From an uncultured Porphyromonadaceae bacterium (lineage in GTDB: Bacteria; Bacteroidota; Bacteroidia; Bacteroidales; Muribaculaceae), in assembly GCA_947575235.1 (NCBI GenBank), contig CANPMT010000004.1, forward strand, positions 1-64,000: DNA of 64,000 nucleotides, read 5' to 3'. Numbering within the stretch: position 1 is the first letter of the stretch; each line of letters opens with the position of its first letter. Positions 1 through 10,781 of the stretch are shown one piece after another. The translations under genes were made by a program, and so were the position numbers. A model generated the notes under the pieces. The model was given only the letters and a program-made list of their open reading frames with translations. It was not told where the DNA came from and did not search any database.

Positions 1-20
1 AGCAAAGGTATATTAAGCGG

Positions 21-719
21 CTAAATTCTCCTCGCGGAGTTTGGGCCGTTTACCTCTATAAGTTGAGCTGTATCTTTAGTTGCGATATCTCTTTTTAATC
101 CGGTAGTTATCAATCGTATTACGCTGTCTGTTTCCTGATTGTTGCATAATGTGGTGAGCCACCAGTTCCTTGCATCCCTGATAAAAGGGATGGAGTCAGT
201 TTTTCGGTACCAGCGCATAGCTTCAGCGGCATATGCTACTTGGGTGGGACCATCATGCATAAGGTTAAAAGATACGCTCAGTTCATTGTTTAGTTTGCCA
301 AGATAGAGAAAATCTTTTGTCGTATCTGCAAATTCCATACCTCTCATAAAAGCTCTCAGAGCTCTCTTTGTGTCACCAGCCTGTTTGTGCACCAAGCCCA
401 GATAGTAACAACCTCGCAGGGCGTTTATTCTATCGTCATTTGCAATGAAATAGTCAGCGGCAGCTTCGATGTCGTTTAGGGCAGTGTCGTCACGCCATGT
501 TTTGTAGAGAGCCTCAGCTTTTAACAGGCGGTACAGGGCGGTGTCGAGGGGAGTGAGGAGACACGAGGTGTCAAAAGCGCACAAAGCATTGTAGCCAGAA
601 TCGGGAGCTGTCTGAAGCAACGCTTCAATCTCTTCGAGTCCGTCAGCAGGATGTGGCTTGCGCGAGCAGGATAGCATCAGCAACGCACCCATCATGACGA
701 TTAACAGAAATCGTTTCAT
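21..719 (-). CDS. TPR-like lipoprotein, possibly truncated
   Basis: ORF with lipobox (MLSC) and TPR-like helical repeats; short, with an abrupt C-terminus at the window edge. Confidence 0.6.
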   Translation of the reverse strand: MKRFLLIVMMGALLMLSCSRKPHPADGLEEIEALLQTAPDSGYNALCAFDTSCLLTPLDTALYRLLKAEALYKTWRDDTALNDIEAAADYFIANDDRINALRGCYYLGLVHKQAGDTKRALRAFMRGMEFADTTKDFLYLGKLNNELSVSFNLMHDGPTQVAYAAEAMRWYRKTDSIPFIRDARNWWLTTLCNNQETDSVIRLITTGLKRDIATKDTAQLIEVNGPNSARRI

Positions 720-723
720 AAAG

Positions 724-731
724 CAAAGTTA
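724..731 (-). promoter_or_regulatory. Bacteroidetes -7 box (TAACTTTG) immediately before the start codon at 719
   Basis: CAAAGTTA on + strand equals TAACTTTG on minus, matching TAnnTTTG. Confidence 0.5.
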
Positions 732-773
732 GCCAATCTTCGGACATTTTGCAATTATTTTGCTAAAAATAAA

Positions 774-800
774 TCCTCCGCCGGACTGGCCGGCGGAGGA
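774..800 (-). terminator. Rho-independent-like terminator of the galK-galM operon
   Basis: Perfect 11-bp stem TCCTCCGCCGG/CCGGCGGAGGA, 5-nt loop, followed on minus strand by an A/T-rich tract. Confidence 0.7.
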
Positions 801-822
801 ACGGTTATGTGTGTATCTGTCT

Positions 823-1869
823 TTATTCAGCTGAGAAACCGAAACGGATCTCGCGGATGTATTCCTCACCGGGACGGAGCTCCTGGGTGGGGAAGTTGGC
901 ATGGTGAGGCGCGTCGGGCATCCCCTGCATCTCTATCGCCACACCTTCATAATCCTCGTAGCTGCGGCCTGACTTGTTGAGGGGGGAGCCGGCAAGCCAG
1001 TTGCCGGTGTAGACCTGCACAGCCGGCTGCGATGAACTTACCTTGAGAACACGGCCGGATACAGGCGCTTTCAACACCACGATATCCTCAAGCAGACGCC
1101 CCGGTTCCCAACCGTCGTTAACCCAGCAGTTGTCGTAGCCTTTGCCATACTTCAATGCCGGGAAGTCGGCCTTGATGTCACGGCCAATGGTCTTCTCCTC
1201 AAGGAAATCCATCGGAGTCCCCTTCACATCTGCAATCTCTCCCGTCGGGATGAGGGTGTCGTCGGTGGGGAGCCATTTGGATGCCTTCATCACCATGGAA
1301 TGGTTAAGCACCGTGCCGGAGTCAGCGCCGTCAAGGTTGAAATAGGCATGGTTGGTGAGGTTGATTACGGTTGCCTTGTCGGTAGTGGCCTTGAACAGGA
1401 GCGCCAGCTCATTGTCGTCGTTCCAGCTGTATTCAGCCACAGCCGTAAGGTTGCCGGGATAATTCTCCTCGCCGTCAGCCGAGCGATAGGTGAAACGTAC
1501 ACCGTTTTCAATCTCCTCGGCCTCCCAGATACGGTTCATGAAACCGGTGGGACCGCCGTGAAGCGCGTTCGGCCCATTGTTGATGGCAAGCTGATGCTTC
1601 ACACCATCCACAACAAGGTCTCCCTTGGCGATGCGGTTGGCATAACGTCCGGGCACCTTGCCGAGGCAGGGGCCGTCGGCTATGTAATCGGCGGGGTTGG
1701 CATAAGCCAACGCCACATTCTCTATCTTACCCTCCTTGTCAGGTACATTCACAGCCACGATACCGGCACCGAGTGTGGATAGCTCCACACTCGCGCCTTT
1801 ATCGTTTGTGATTGTGAAAAGGGTAATCTCCCCTAAATCGGAGGGGGCGGTTCTTTTCGAGATAGTCAT
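823..1869 (-). CDS. galM: Galactose mutarotase (aldose 1-epimerase)
   Basis: Aldose epimerase motifs (GRYANRIAKG, NGPNALHGG, NLTNHAYFNL); next to galactokinase. Confidence 0.95.
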   Translation of the reverse strand: MTISKRTAPSDLGEITLFTITNDKGASVELSTLGAGIVAVNVPDKEGKIENVALAYANPADYIADGPCLGKVPGRYANRIAKGDLVVDGVKHQLAINNGPNALHGGPTGFMNRIWEAEEIENGVRFTYRSADGEENYPGNLTAVAEYSWNDDNELALLFKATTDKATVINLTNHAYFNLDGADSGTVLNHSMVMKASKWLPTDDTLIPTGEIADVKGTPMDFLEEKTIGRDIKADFPALKYGKGYDNCWVNDGWEPGRLLEDIVVLKAPVSGRVLKVSSSQPAVQVYTGNWLAGSPLNKSGRSYEDYEGVAIEMQGMPDAPHHANFPTQELRPGEEYIREIRFGFSAE

Positions 1870-1875
1870 GATTGC

Positions 1876-3039
<1,164 letters not shown>

Positions 3040-3101
3040 GATTGTTGATTTTATAGGGTTTTTTGGGTTTTATGGTAAATGTCAGGTTTGACTTTGTTCC
3101 A

Positions 3102-3109
3102 CAAAAGTA
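3102..3109 (-). promoter_or_regulatory. -7 box TACTTTTG upstream of galK
   Basis: CAAAAGTA on + strand, about 60 nt upstream of the galK start. Confidence 0.5.
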
Positions 3110-3181
3110 AGCAAAAAATCGCAAGCCTCCAAACCTCAACATGAGGTTGACATAAAATTACACGAAATTGACCGATTTTTA

Positions 3182-4099
3182 TCAATTGTAATGGGGATGA
3201 TGTTCGAGAAGCTCGCGTCGCAGACGGCTGCGGTCGAGATGCAGGTATAATTCGGTGGTGGCTATCGACTCGTGCCCTAACATCTCCTGGATGGCACGCA
3301 GGTTGGCTCCACCCTCAAGAAGGTGGGTGGCGAATGAGTGCCGGAGGGTGTGGGGACTGACCGTCTTGCTGATTCCGGCAAGTGCGGCAATGTCGCGTAT
3401 GATGTAGAATACCATGACCCGCGAAAGGGGGGCGCCGCGACGGTTGAGAAAGAGAACATCCTCGCCGGTGCGTTTGATGTTGAGCCGGGCACGCTGCGGA
3501 AGGTATTCGCGTATCAGGCTTACCGAGGAGGGTGACATGGGCACCATCCGTTGCTTGCTCCCTTTACCCTCTACAATCAGCAGCTCCTCGTCGAGGTTCA
3601 TGCGCGATATACGGAGGTCGGTAAGCTCCGACACACGGAGCCCTGACCCGTAGAGGGTCTCGATTATGGCATGGTTGCGGAGCGATTCCTCTTTCCCGGA
3701 GGGGATGGCGGCTATCATGGCGTCAATCTCCTCAACGGTCAGCACGTCGGGGAGCTGCCGGGCCACGCGTGGCGACCCGATAAGTTCGGTGGGGTCGGTG
3801 AGGATGTAATGCTCCAGACGCAGAAAGCGGAAGAAGGCTCTCATGCCGGCTACCATCCTTGCCTGTGAACGTGGTGAGATCCCCATGTCGTGCAGCGACG
3901 CGAGCAGGGAATGAAGGTCGGCTTCGCAGACGTCGGCCACACTTACACCTCCCCCCTCCAGATAGTCGAGGAGATGCCCCACATCCACGAGATAGGCGGC
4001 CACGGTATTCTCCGACATGCTCCGTTCGAGCATCAGATAGGCCTCGAAATCGTTGCGCAGGCTCTCGTTATCTTTCAGCGGACGCAGTGTCTCCTCCAT
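3182..4099 (-). CDS. xerD: Tyrosine recombinase XerD
   Basis: Phage integrase family motifs (LYGSGLRVSEL, HTLRHSFATHLLEGGANLRAIQEMLGH, TTELYLH). Confidence 0.92.
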   Translation of the reverse strand: MEETLRPLKDNESLRNDFEAYLMLERSMSENTVAAYLVDVGHLLDYLEGGGVSVADVCEADLHSLLASLHDMGISPRSQARMVAGMRAFFRFLRLEHYILTDPTELIGSPRVARQLPDVLTVEEIDAMIAAIPSGKEESLRNHAIIETLYGSGLRVSELTDLRISRMNLDEELLIVEGKGSKQRMVPMSPSSVSLIREYLPQRARLNIKRTGEDVLFLNRRGAPLSRVMVFYIIRDIAALAGISKTVSPHTLRHSFATHLLEGGANLRAIQEMLGHESIATTELYLHLDRSRLRRELLEHHPHYN

Positions 4100-4100
4100 A

Positions 4101-4670
4101 TCACATCTTCATTGAATAGCGCACGAACGCCATATCCTTGCGCGGCACGGCAAGGAGGAGTCTTTTCCCGGCAAAGAGTACACCGTCGGTGCATCGGCTC
4201 GCCAGATAGGCGTCGAGCCCGGCCTCGCTCCCTATTACGAGCAGCGGCACTCCGGCGGCTATGGTCCGGCTGAGTACGTCGCGCGGGGTGGCGGAGGTGG
4301 CTAAAAGGAAGTCGTAAGGCCGGAAGCTTATCTTATCGTCATACGGGCGGCAGGTGGCTCCGGCCTCTCCCGCCACGAGCCGCCACATCTCCGGGGAGGG
4401 TGGGGCGCAGGTGATCAGGCGGCGGCATTTCAGAAAGGGGAGCACTCCGGCCAGGAGACGCGCATCCTTGCGCAGCCGGGGGTAGCTTTCAACCTCTCCG
4501 CTGCGGCATAGATAGTCGATGGCGTCATAGGCGTAATAGCCGTAGGCATAGCCGGGACGGATGGCGAGGCGCACAAGCTCGTAGGCAAAAGGGGAATGTA
4601 CGCCGAAGCCACGTGAGTGGCGCCAGCGTACATATGACTGGAAAAACGGGAATCGGAAACCGCCCATCAC
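4101..4670 (-). CDS. Degenerate class I SAM methyltransferase-like protein
   Basis: N-terminal RHSRGFGVHSPFAYE resembles a Bacteroidetes methyltransferase family; the glycine-rich SAM motif is not recognisable. ATGA overlap with the YfhO gene. Confidence 0.5.
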   Translation of the reverse strand: MMGGFRFPFFQSYVRWRHSRGFGVHSPFAYELVRLAIRPGYAYGYYAYDAIDYLCRSGEVESYPRLRKDARLLAGVLPFLKCRRLITCAPPSPEMWRLVAGEAGATCRPYDDKISFRPYDFLLATSATPRDVLSRTIAAGVPLLVIGSEAGLDAYLASRCTDGVLFAGKRLLLAVPRKDMAFVRYSMKM

Positions 4671-7132
4671 TTCATCTTGCCTGAATCCTCACGGCGGCGT
4701 GTGCATAGATGTAGAATCCACAGACCTCCTGCCACGGCGCAGAGCAGATAGATGGCTATCACCGAAACCATGGCTATGGTGTTGGTGGTGTGCAGGCTCT
4801 GAGGGTCGAAGGTGAACACAATCTCATGGGTGCCGGCGGGAACCTGCAGGGCACGGAGCACATAGTTGACACGGCCCACAGGAGCGGCTTTCCCGTCGAT
4901 GGTGGCTGTCCAGCCCCAGGGGAAGTATACCTCGCTGAATACGGCTAAGTTACCCTTGGCCGAACGGCTGTGATAGGTGAGACGGTTCGGGGCGTAGGTG
5001 GTCTCGTAGATGGTGTCGCCGGGGAGCACTGGATTGGCTTTGCCGAGAACCGGCTCGAACGAGCGGTCGGCCACGGCGTAATATGCCGGGTTGATATTGT
5101 CGAGGGCGTCCATCTCCTGATTAGGCCCTGCCACATAGCCGATCGAGTCTACAAACCATGCGTTACCCAGGGCATCCGGATTGAGCTGGTAATTGTCGCC
5201 GTCAAGATAATACTTGGCGTTGAGCATATTGAGCACAGCGGGATTCCCCTGCGATATCTGGCGTGTGATGAGGTCGTTATAGCGTGTGAGCTTGGCCGCG
5301 TGATAGCCGCCGATGGTCTTGTGGAAGTAGGATGAACGGGCATCGCCGAACCCTTTCACATCCATCACGCGGTAGTTCATGGCCGTGTCGCGGAGTATGG
5401 CTTCGTCGGCTGCGGTCTTGTTGAAGGTCTGGGCCATTGTCGGGGCGGGGGTGGTGAAGCTGTCTGAATCAACGTAACGCTTGTTGAGCGGGAAGAGGTC
5501 GATGAGCGCTACGGCTGTCAGGCAGCACACAAAGAGAGCCGGACGGCGGAACGCCCCTTTGAGCCAGAGCATGATGACTCCGAAACCAAGCACTATGAAT
5601 ATGAGCGAGCGGAGCGAGTCGGACGATACAAGGCTGTAGCGGGTCTGACGTATGGCATCCCACACGGTGGCATACTGGGGGTCGTTGAAGATTCCCATGG
5701 CCGAGAGCTGCTCGATCTCCTGGGCTGAGAAGGGCTGCCCGAAGATGGAGGGTGCGGCCCAGCCGAGGAAGCAGATTGCAGCCCCCGCGCCGAATACGGT
5801 GTAGAGGGTCCACTTGTAACGGTTGAGGAATTCGGGAGTCTCCACCATCTTGCGCACGCACATGGCTGCCAGAAGGGGTATGGTGAATTCCACAATCACA
5901 AGTATGCTGGCCACGGCACGGAATTTATTGTAGCCGGGGAAGTTGTCGATAAAGAAGTTGGTGAAAGGGGAGAGATTGTGGCCCCATGAAAGGAGTATGG
6001 CGAGGATGGAGACGGCAAAGAGTGCCCATTTCATCGGCCCCTCCACAACAAAGAGGGCGAGTATGGCGAGAAGGAGTATGAATGCCCCCACGTATACGGG
6101 GCCGTTGGTCATCGGCTGGTCACCGAAATATTGCGGGAACTGGCTTATGAACTGGCGCACCTCAGGCTGGAGGTAGAGGCTCTCACCCTTGTCGGTCTTG
6201 TCTACAGAGAGTAGCTGGTTCTGTCCGGCCACGGGTTTGATGGTGGCTCCACCCTTGACGTTTGGAATCAGCAGAGAGAAAGTCTCGTCAAGGCCGTAGC
6301 TCCATTGGGTGATATAGTCGTAGTCGAGACCCTTGGCGGCTGCGCCGTCGGTTGTGAGTTCCGTGGCTTTGCCGCGGATTGTCTCCTTTGAATATTCGTA
6401 AGAGTTGTAGAGGCTGGCTGAATTGGCGCCCACGGCGAAAGCTCCGGCAATGAGCGAGCAAGCCGTGGCCATGAGCCAGCGTTTCATGTTATGTTTGCGG
6501 ATGGCGTTGTAGAGCCATGCGAGGAGAAGGAAGAAGATGACGATACAGAAGTAATACGTCATCTGCGGGTGGTTGCTGTGCAGCTGAAGGGCGCCGAAGA
6601 GTGCGGTGAGGGCGGTGCCTGCAAGGTATTTCCCTCTGTAGCAGAGCATAAGGCCGCCGATGGTCAGGGGGATATATGCGAGCGTGGCGAACTTCCATAT
6701 ATGTCCGGCGCCGATTATGATTATGAAATAGGATGAGAAACCCCAGCCTACGGCGGCGAAAAGGGCGTTATACCATTTTAAGCCGAAGCAGAGGCCCATG
6801 ATGAAGAAACCGAGCATCATGGTGAATAGGAGGTTTGCCGGGGCCGGGAGCCACAGCGAGTAGGCGCGGGCAATCCAGGAGAGAGTCTTGTTGGCCGGAT
6901 AAGATGGAGCTATCTGGAAGTTTGGCATTCCGGAGAACAGTGAGTTTGTCCAGCGGGTAGTCTCTCCGGTGGCTTCGGTGAAAGCCTTCCCCTCCTGGCC
7001 GTTGGCAATGCCCTGCATGGTGTCGTGCTGCTGCAGCACATTACCCTGCATGTCGTCAGGGAAGAAGAACAGAAACGCCACCACAGCAAGCAGAAGGGCG
7101 GCGAGGATTGAATAGATGTAAGTTTTTTTCAT
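4667..7132 (-). CDS. YfhO family multispanning membrane protein
   Basis: 821 aa, many TM helices, YfhO-like C-terminal lumenal segment (VFSEVYFPWGWTATIDGKAAPV..., YRVMDV). Confidence 0.85.
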   Translation of the reverse strand: MKKTYIYSILAALLLAVVAFLFFFPDDMQGNVLQQHDTMQGIANGQEGKAFTEATGETTRWTNSLFSGMPNFQIAPSYPANKTLSWIARAYSLWLPAPANLLFTMMLGFFIMGLCFGLKWYNALFAAVGWGFSSYFIIIIGAGHIWKFATLAYIPLTIGGLMLCYRGKYLAGTALTALFGALQLHSNHPQMTYYFCIVIFFLLLAWLYNAIRKHNMKRWLMATACSLIAGAFAVGANSASLYNSYEYSKETIRGKATELTTDGAAAKGLDYDYITQWSYGLDETFSLLIPNVKGGATIKPVAGQNQLLSVDKTDKGESLYLQPEVRQFISQFPQYFGDQPMTNGPVYVGAFILLLAILALFVVEGPMKWALFAVSILAILLSWGHNLSPFTNFFIDNFPGYNKFRAVASILVIVEFTIPLLAAMCVRKMVETPEFLNRYKWTLYTVFGAGAAICFLGWAAPSIFGQPFSAQEIEQLSAMGIFNDPQYATVWDAIRQTRYSLVSSDSLRSLIFIVLGFGVIMLWLKGAFRRPALFVCCLTAVALIDLFPLNKRYVDSDSFTTPAPTMAQTFNKTAADEAILRDTAMNYRVMDVKGFGDARSSYFHKTIGGYHAAKLTRYNDLITRQISQGNPAVLNMLNAKYYLDGDNYQLNPDALGNAWFVDSIGYVAGPNQEMDALDNINPAYYAVADRSFEPVLGKANPVLPGDTIYETTYAPNRLTYHSRSAKGNLAVFSEVYFPWGWTATIDGKAAPVGRVNYVLRALQVPAGTHEIVFTFDPQSLHTTNTIAMVSVIAIYLLCAVAGGLWILHLCTRRREDSGKMK

Positions 7133-7188
7133 CGCGAAGGTGTGTGTGACGGGCGGCGCCTTACGCCCTTGAGAAAAGGTAAAAAAAA

Positions 7189-7220
7189 GGGGGAGTGCCC
7201 GAAAGAGGTGGCACTCCCCC
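7189..7220 (-). terminator. Terminator of the Lrp-family gene
   Basis: GGGGGAGTGCC/GGCACTCCCCC 11-bp stem with an adjacent A8 tract on + strand (U-tract on minus). Confidence 0.85.
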
Positions 7221-7235
7221 TATGATAGGGCTTGA

Positions 7236-7700
7236 TTACTTGTCGGTCTTGATGTAGATCTGACGGTTCATGCTCTGTTCGAGAGAGATGAGGGTCTCAG
7301 TCTCAGTCACACCGGGGATGTGCTGAATCTGGTCGTTGAGGAGCTCCATGAGGTGCTGGTTGTCCTGAGCGTACACCTTGATGAGCATTGAGTACGGGCC
7401 AGTGGTGAAGTGGCATTCAACGACCTCGGGAATCTTCTCGAGCTCCTGAACTACCTCACGGTACATCGAACCCTTCTCGAGGCTCACACCCACGTAGGTG
7501 CAGGTGTTGTAGCCGAGAGACTTCGGGTTGACATTGTACCCTGATCCGGTTATCACTTTCATCTCGATGAGTCGCTGGATCCTCTGATGGATAGCTGCTC
7601 GTGAAACGCCGCACTCAATAGCCACGTCTTTTGACGCGATGCGGGCGTTCTTCATGATGATATTAAGAATCTTCTTGTCTAAGTTATCGATACGGTCCAT
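7236..7700 (-). CDS. Lrp/AsnC family transcriptional regulator
   Basis: N-terminal HTH (LDKKILNIIMKNARIASKDVAIECGVSRAAIHQRI) plus RAM domain. Confidence 0.93.
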   Translation of the reverse strand: MDRIDNLDKKILNIIMKNARIASKDVAIECGVSRAAIHQRIQRLIEMKVITGSGYNVNPKSLGYNTCTYVGVSLEKGSMYREVVQELEKIPEVVECHFTTGPYSMLIKVYAQDNQHLMELLNDQIQHIPGVTETETLISLEQSMNRQIYIKTDK

Positions 7701-7726
7701 GGTTATTTGTTAAAGTTGAGTGGTGC

Positions 7727-7734
7727 AAATTTAT
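7727..7734 (-). promoter_or_regulatory. -7 box TAAATTTG upstream of the Lrp gene
   Basis: CAAATTTA on + strand, 27 nt upstream of the start codon. Confidence 0.5.
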
Positions 7735-7820
7735 GATAATTTTTGAAAATATACAACTTTTGATAAAAAATATTTGGGGGATTTTGTTTTTTTAATGATT
7801 TTTTTTGGAAATGTGGCGTG

Positions 7821-7854
7821 AAAAGGGGTGAAAACAGCCGTTTCCACCCCTTTT
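7821..7854 (-). terminator. Terminator-like hairpin downstream of the GLUG operon
   Basis: AAAAGGGGTG/CACCCCTTTT 10-bp stem. Confidence 0.6.
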
Positions 7855-7875
7855 TTACCCTCTCTTCTCATTCTC

Positions 7876-10770
7876 TCACTGGAAGGGACAGTTGCGCAAT
7901 ACTGGCCCTTCTGAGGTCATGAGCCATACATTCTTGAAGTCGAAATCGGTATATTTCGACTCATTGCTTATCTCCGACGCGCTCAGTTTGGTGGAGGAAG
8001 GCCAGCTTCCCCCCGTGCCGTCAAGATAGTAGTTATGGCTGTGATAGAAAATCGAGCCTGACGCATGGGTGCCGATGATGGCGTTGCCGTGCGACACTTT
8101 ACCCCGGTTGAAGTTGCAGTGGGTGTCGGTGTAGGTGGAGGCGTAGGCCAGGATTCCCCCTGTGTCGCTCTTCTGGTCGTCGGGGAGAGCGCCGGTGTTG
8201 TAGTTGTTGCGCACAATGCTGAGATGGTCGGTCGAGGAGGCCGCCGAGATTGAACCTACCACGCCCCCTAACTTGGTGCTCGACACGTCGCAGGTCACTT
8301 CGCCTGAGTTCATGCACTCCTCAACTGTGATCATGGAGCCGTGTGAGGTGCCCACGGTGCCTGCCACACCACCCATGATTGACTGCACGGTGGTGCTGCT
8401 CACCTTCCCATGGTTGGCACACCCCCTTATGCTCATGTGGCATGCGCTGTCGAAGATGCCCACCACACCCCCTACGGGATGGTCGGCGTTGCCGGCGGCT
8501 TTTATGTCGCCGTAGTTGGCACACCATCTGATGGGGTATTCCATACTCGCCACATTGGGGAGGTCGTTGGTGTAGTACATGGCTGACACTACCCCTCCGA
8601 CACATTTACCTCCGGTGAGATCCCCTTTGTTGATGCAGTAGTTGAGGTAGTCTTTAAGTATGATTATCCCCGTGGGGCCGATGTGGGCGCCTACATTTAT
8701 ATAGGATGCTATCCCACCCTGATAGGTGCCCCCGTCGATATCGGCGTAGTTGATGCAATTCACCACGGAGAGATTCTGCTGATAGGAGTAGGCCATGATT
8801 CCGGCCACATAGTCGGGTGCGCTCACCACCCCGTTGAAGGCGCAGCTGCTTATGGCGCCCCCGACGTTGGCCACTATACCCCCGGCGCGTGAGCCGGTGG
8901 CGGTGACGGAGGCATCTGAGGCCACACCGTTCAGTGTGCCGGTGAAGAGTCCGGCTATACCTCCCGCCTGACTCACGGCTTTGACCACACCGCCGTAGCT
9001 GTAGGCCACACCGGTGTATGAGGGAATCTCCTTAAGGAAATCGAATGAGTTTGGCCCGTTGAAGGTGCAGCTCTCGGCCATTCCGGCCACACCCCCTGCC
9101 TCCGACTCACCCTCCACACGCATTGTGGGTGAGGAGAAATTGAGTTTATCCACCTCGAGGGTAGCCTTCCGCATGTAGCCGAAGGCACCCCCGACATTCT
9201 GTCCTGTGCCGCTGACGTTTACGGCAATCTCCACCGCGCTGTCAAACCGGAGGGTGGCATCGTTACCTTCAAGGTATCCGGCTATGGCACCCACATGGTT
9301 GCTCCCGGCCACCTGTGCCGCGGCCGACTGTTTCACCACATAGCGGTTCTTGTTGTCGCTACCCTTGAAATTGAGCCGAGATGATGAGGAGTTGAGGTTG
9401 AGATAGCCGAAGAAACCTCCGGTAGATGACCCTCCCGTGACGGTCGAGGCCAACAGGGTGTTGTCGAACGAGATTGTGCCGGATATGGAGGCCCGACCGA
9501 AGGCCGCCCCTATGTCGTCGCCGGGGGAGGTGACAGGGGCTTTTACCGTAACTGAGCTTACCGCCACATCTTTAGCCGTAAGCTCCCCGGCTATTGTGCC
9601 GACATTCCCGGTGCCGTAAATCACCTTTATGCCGCTGCTCTCCTGATCGACGGTATGCTCGAAAGTGGCATAGCTTACGGTTACCGGTTTTGTGGTGGAG
9701 ATGCCTCCGACACCGGCGGCCACGCAGGCCGAGCCTGTCACCGAGAAGATATGGTCGGGGGTGCTCACACCGTCGATGGTCAGGGTGCCGTTGGTGAATG
9801 AGCCAACAAGTCCGCCGATATAGTTACCTTCGGTCTCGGCTCCCTGCACGGCCAGACTGCTCAGTGATATGTCGGTCAGGGTGAGGTCGCCGTCGACCTT
9901 CCCGATAAGTCCGCCGGCGTGGTCATGTGCCAGGATGGTTCCGGCTACCGACACATTGCTCAGCGAGGTACTGCCGGAGGCCGACCCGGCAATCATGCCC
10001 ACCTCTGACGCGGCGCCTGTGATAAGGGCGTTCGTGAGCTTCAGATTGCGGATGTCGGCGCAGAAAAGTGATTTGAACAGACCTATACCGCTGTCGGAGC
10101 CGGGGTCGCTTCCGCCTTGGTAGGAGAGGGAGCGCAGTTCATGGTTGGCACCGTCGTAATGGCCGGAGAATGACACGGCCGTCCATACCTTGCCATCGAT
10201 AATCTGGCTGCGGTGGGGAAGGTCGAACGAATCGGTCTGCCTGAAGTAGAGTCCGTAGGCATGGTCGGGGTCATCGAGCAGATAGCTCTGCAGTATCAGG
10301 AAATCGGTAGGGTCATTTATAAGATAGGGGGATTCCTCTGTCCCCTCCCCCTGGAGGTCGTCATAGCTCATCGGGGTGTAGCTCTCCTCGGTGAGGGTGT
10401 TGCGCCTGATCAGCACGCGCCATGTGCCGAGAGTGGCCGACCCGTCGCGCACGCTGAGCAGATATGAGCCATCGCGCAGGGCGGTGTGGCCGAGCGCCAT
10501 GCGGCAGGTGGCGAGCGATCCTTCACGCGCCAGCGAGCCGTTGAACTGATAGAATGTACCCTCCCCGGGGTCGGCGAGTTCGAAAACCGCCTCAGGGAGC
10601 CTGTCAAGGTCATTAGAGGAGCGTAGTGTCAGATTGAACACACTCACCTGTCCTTGGTCGTCATACTCGATTGAGGGCTCCTCGCCTGAGAAGGGGGTGT
10701 CATCGTCGTGGCAGGCCGTAAGGGCAGCCATAAGAAGGAGGGGAGAGAGGAGACAGATATATTTTTTCAT
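7876..10770 (-). CDS. GLUG-repeat surface lipoprotein
   Basis: Lipobox LTACHDD; many G-[GAM]-[IVL]-[AV]-G-like repeats typical of GLUG motifs. Confidence 0.8.
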   Translation of the reverse strand: MKKYICLLSPLLLMAALTACHDDDTPFSGEEPSIEYDDQGQVSVFNLTLRSSNDLDRLPEAVFELADPGEGTFYQFNGSLAREGSLATCRMALGHTALRDGSYLLSVRDGSATLGTWRVLIRRNTLTEESYTPMSYDDLQGEGTEESPYLINDPTDFLILQSYLLDDPDHAYGLYFRQTDSFDLPHRSQIIDGKVWTAVSFSGHYDGANHELRSLSYQGGSDPGSDSGIGLFKSLFCADIRNLKLTNALITGAASEVGMIAGSASGSTSLSNVSVAGTILAHDHAGGLIGKVDGDLTLTDISLSSLAVQGAETEGNYIGGLVGSFTNGTLTIDGVSTPDHIFSVTGSACVAAGVGGISTTKPVTVSYATFEHTVDQESSGIKVIYGTGNVGTIAGELTAKDVAVSSVTVKAPVTSPGDDIGAAFGRASISGTISFDNTLLASTVTGGSSTGGFFGYLNLNSSSSRLNFKGSDNKNRYVVKQSAAAQVAGSNHVGAIAGYLEGNDATLRFDSAVEIAVNVSGTGQNVGGAFGYMRKATLEVDKLNFSSPTMRVEGESEAGGVAGMAESCTFNGPNSFDFLKEIPSYTGVAYSYGGVVKAVSQAGGIAGLFTGTLNGVASDASVTATGSRAGGIVANVGGAISSCAFNGVVSAPDYVAGIMAYSYQQNLSVVNCINYADIDGGTYQGGIASYINVGAHIGPTGIIILKDYLNYCINKGDLTGGKCVGGVVSAMYYTNDLPNVASMEYPIRWCANYGDIKAAGNADHPVGGVVGIFDSACHMSIRGCANHGKVSSTTVQSIMGGVAGTVGTSHGSMITVEECMNSGEVTCDVSSTKLGGVVGSISAASSTDHLSIVRNNYNTGALPDDQKSDTGGILAYASTYTDTHCNFNRGKVSHGNAIIGTHASGSIFYHSHNYYLDGTGGSWPSSTKLSASEISNESKYTDFDFKNVWLMTSEGPVLRNCPFQ

Positions 10771-10781
10771 TGGTCAGTTTT

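Noticed and set aside
3182-4099. Integrase signalling a mobile element near galK
   Set aside because: Sequence and size fit housekeeping XerD; no attachment sites, cargo or tRNA target nearby.
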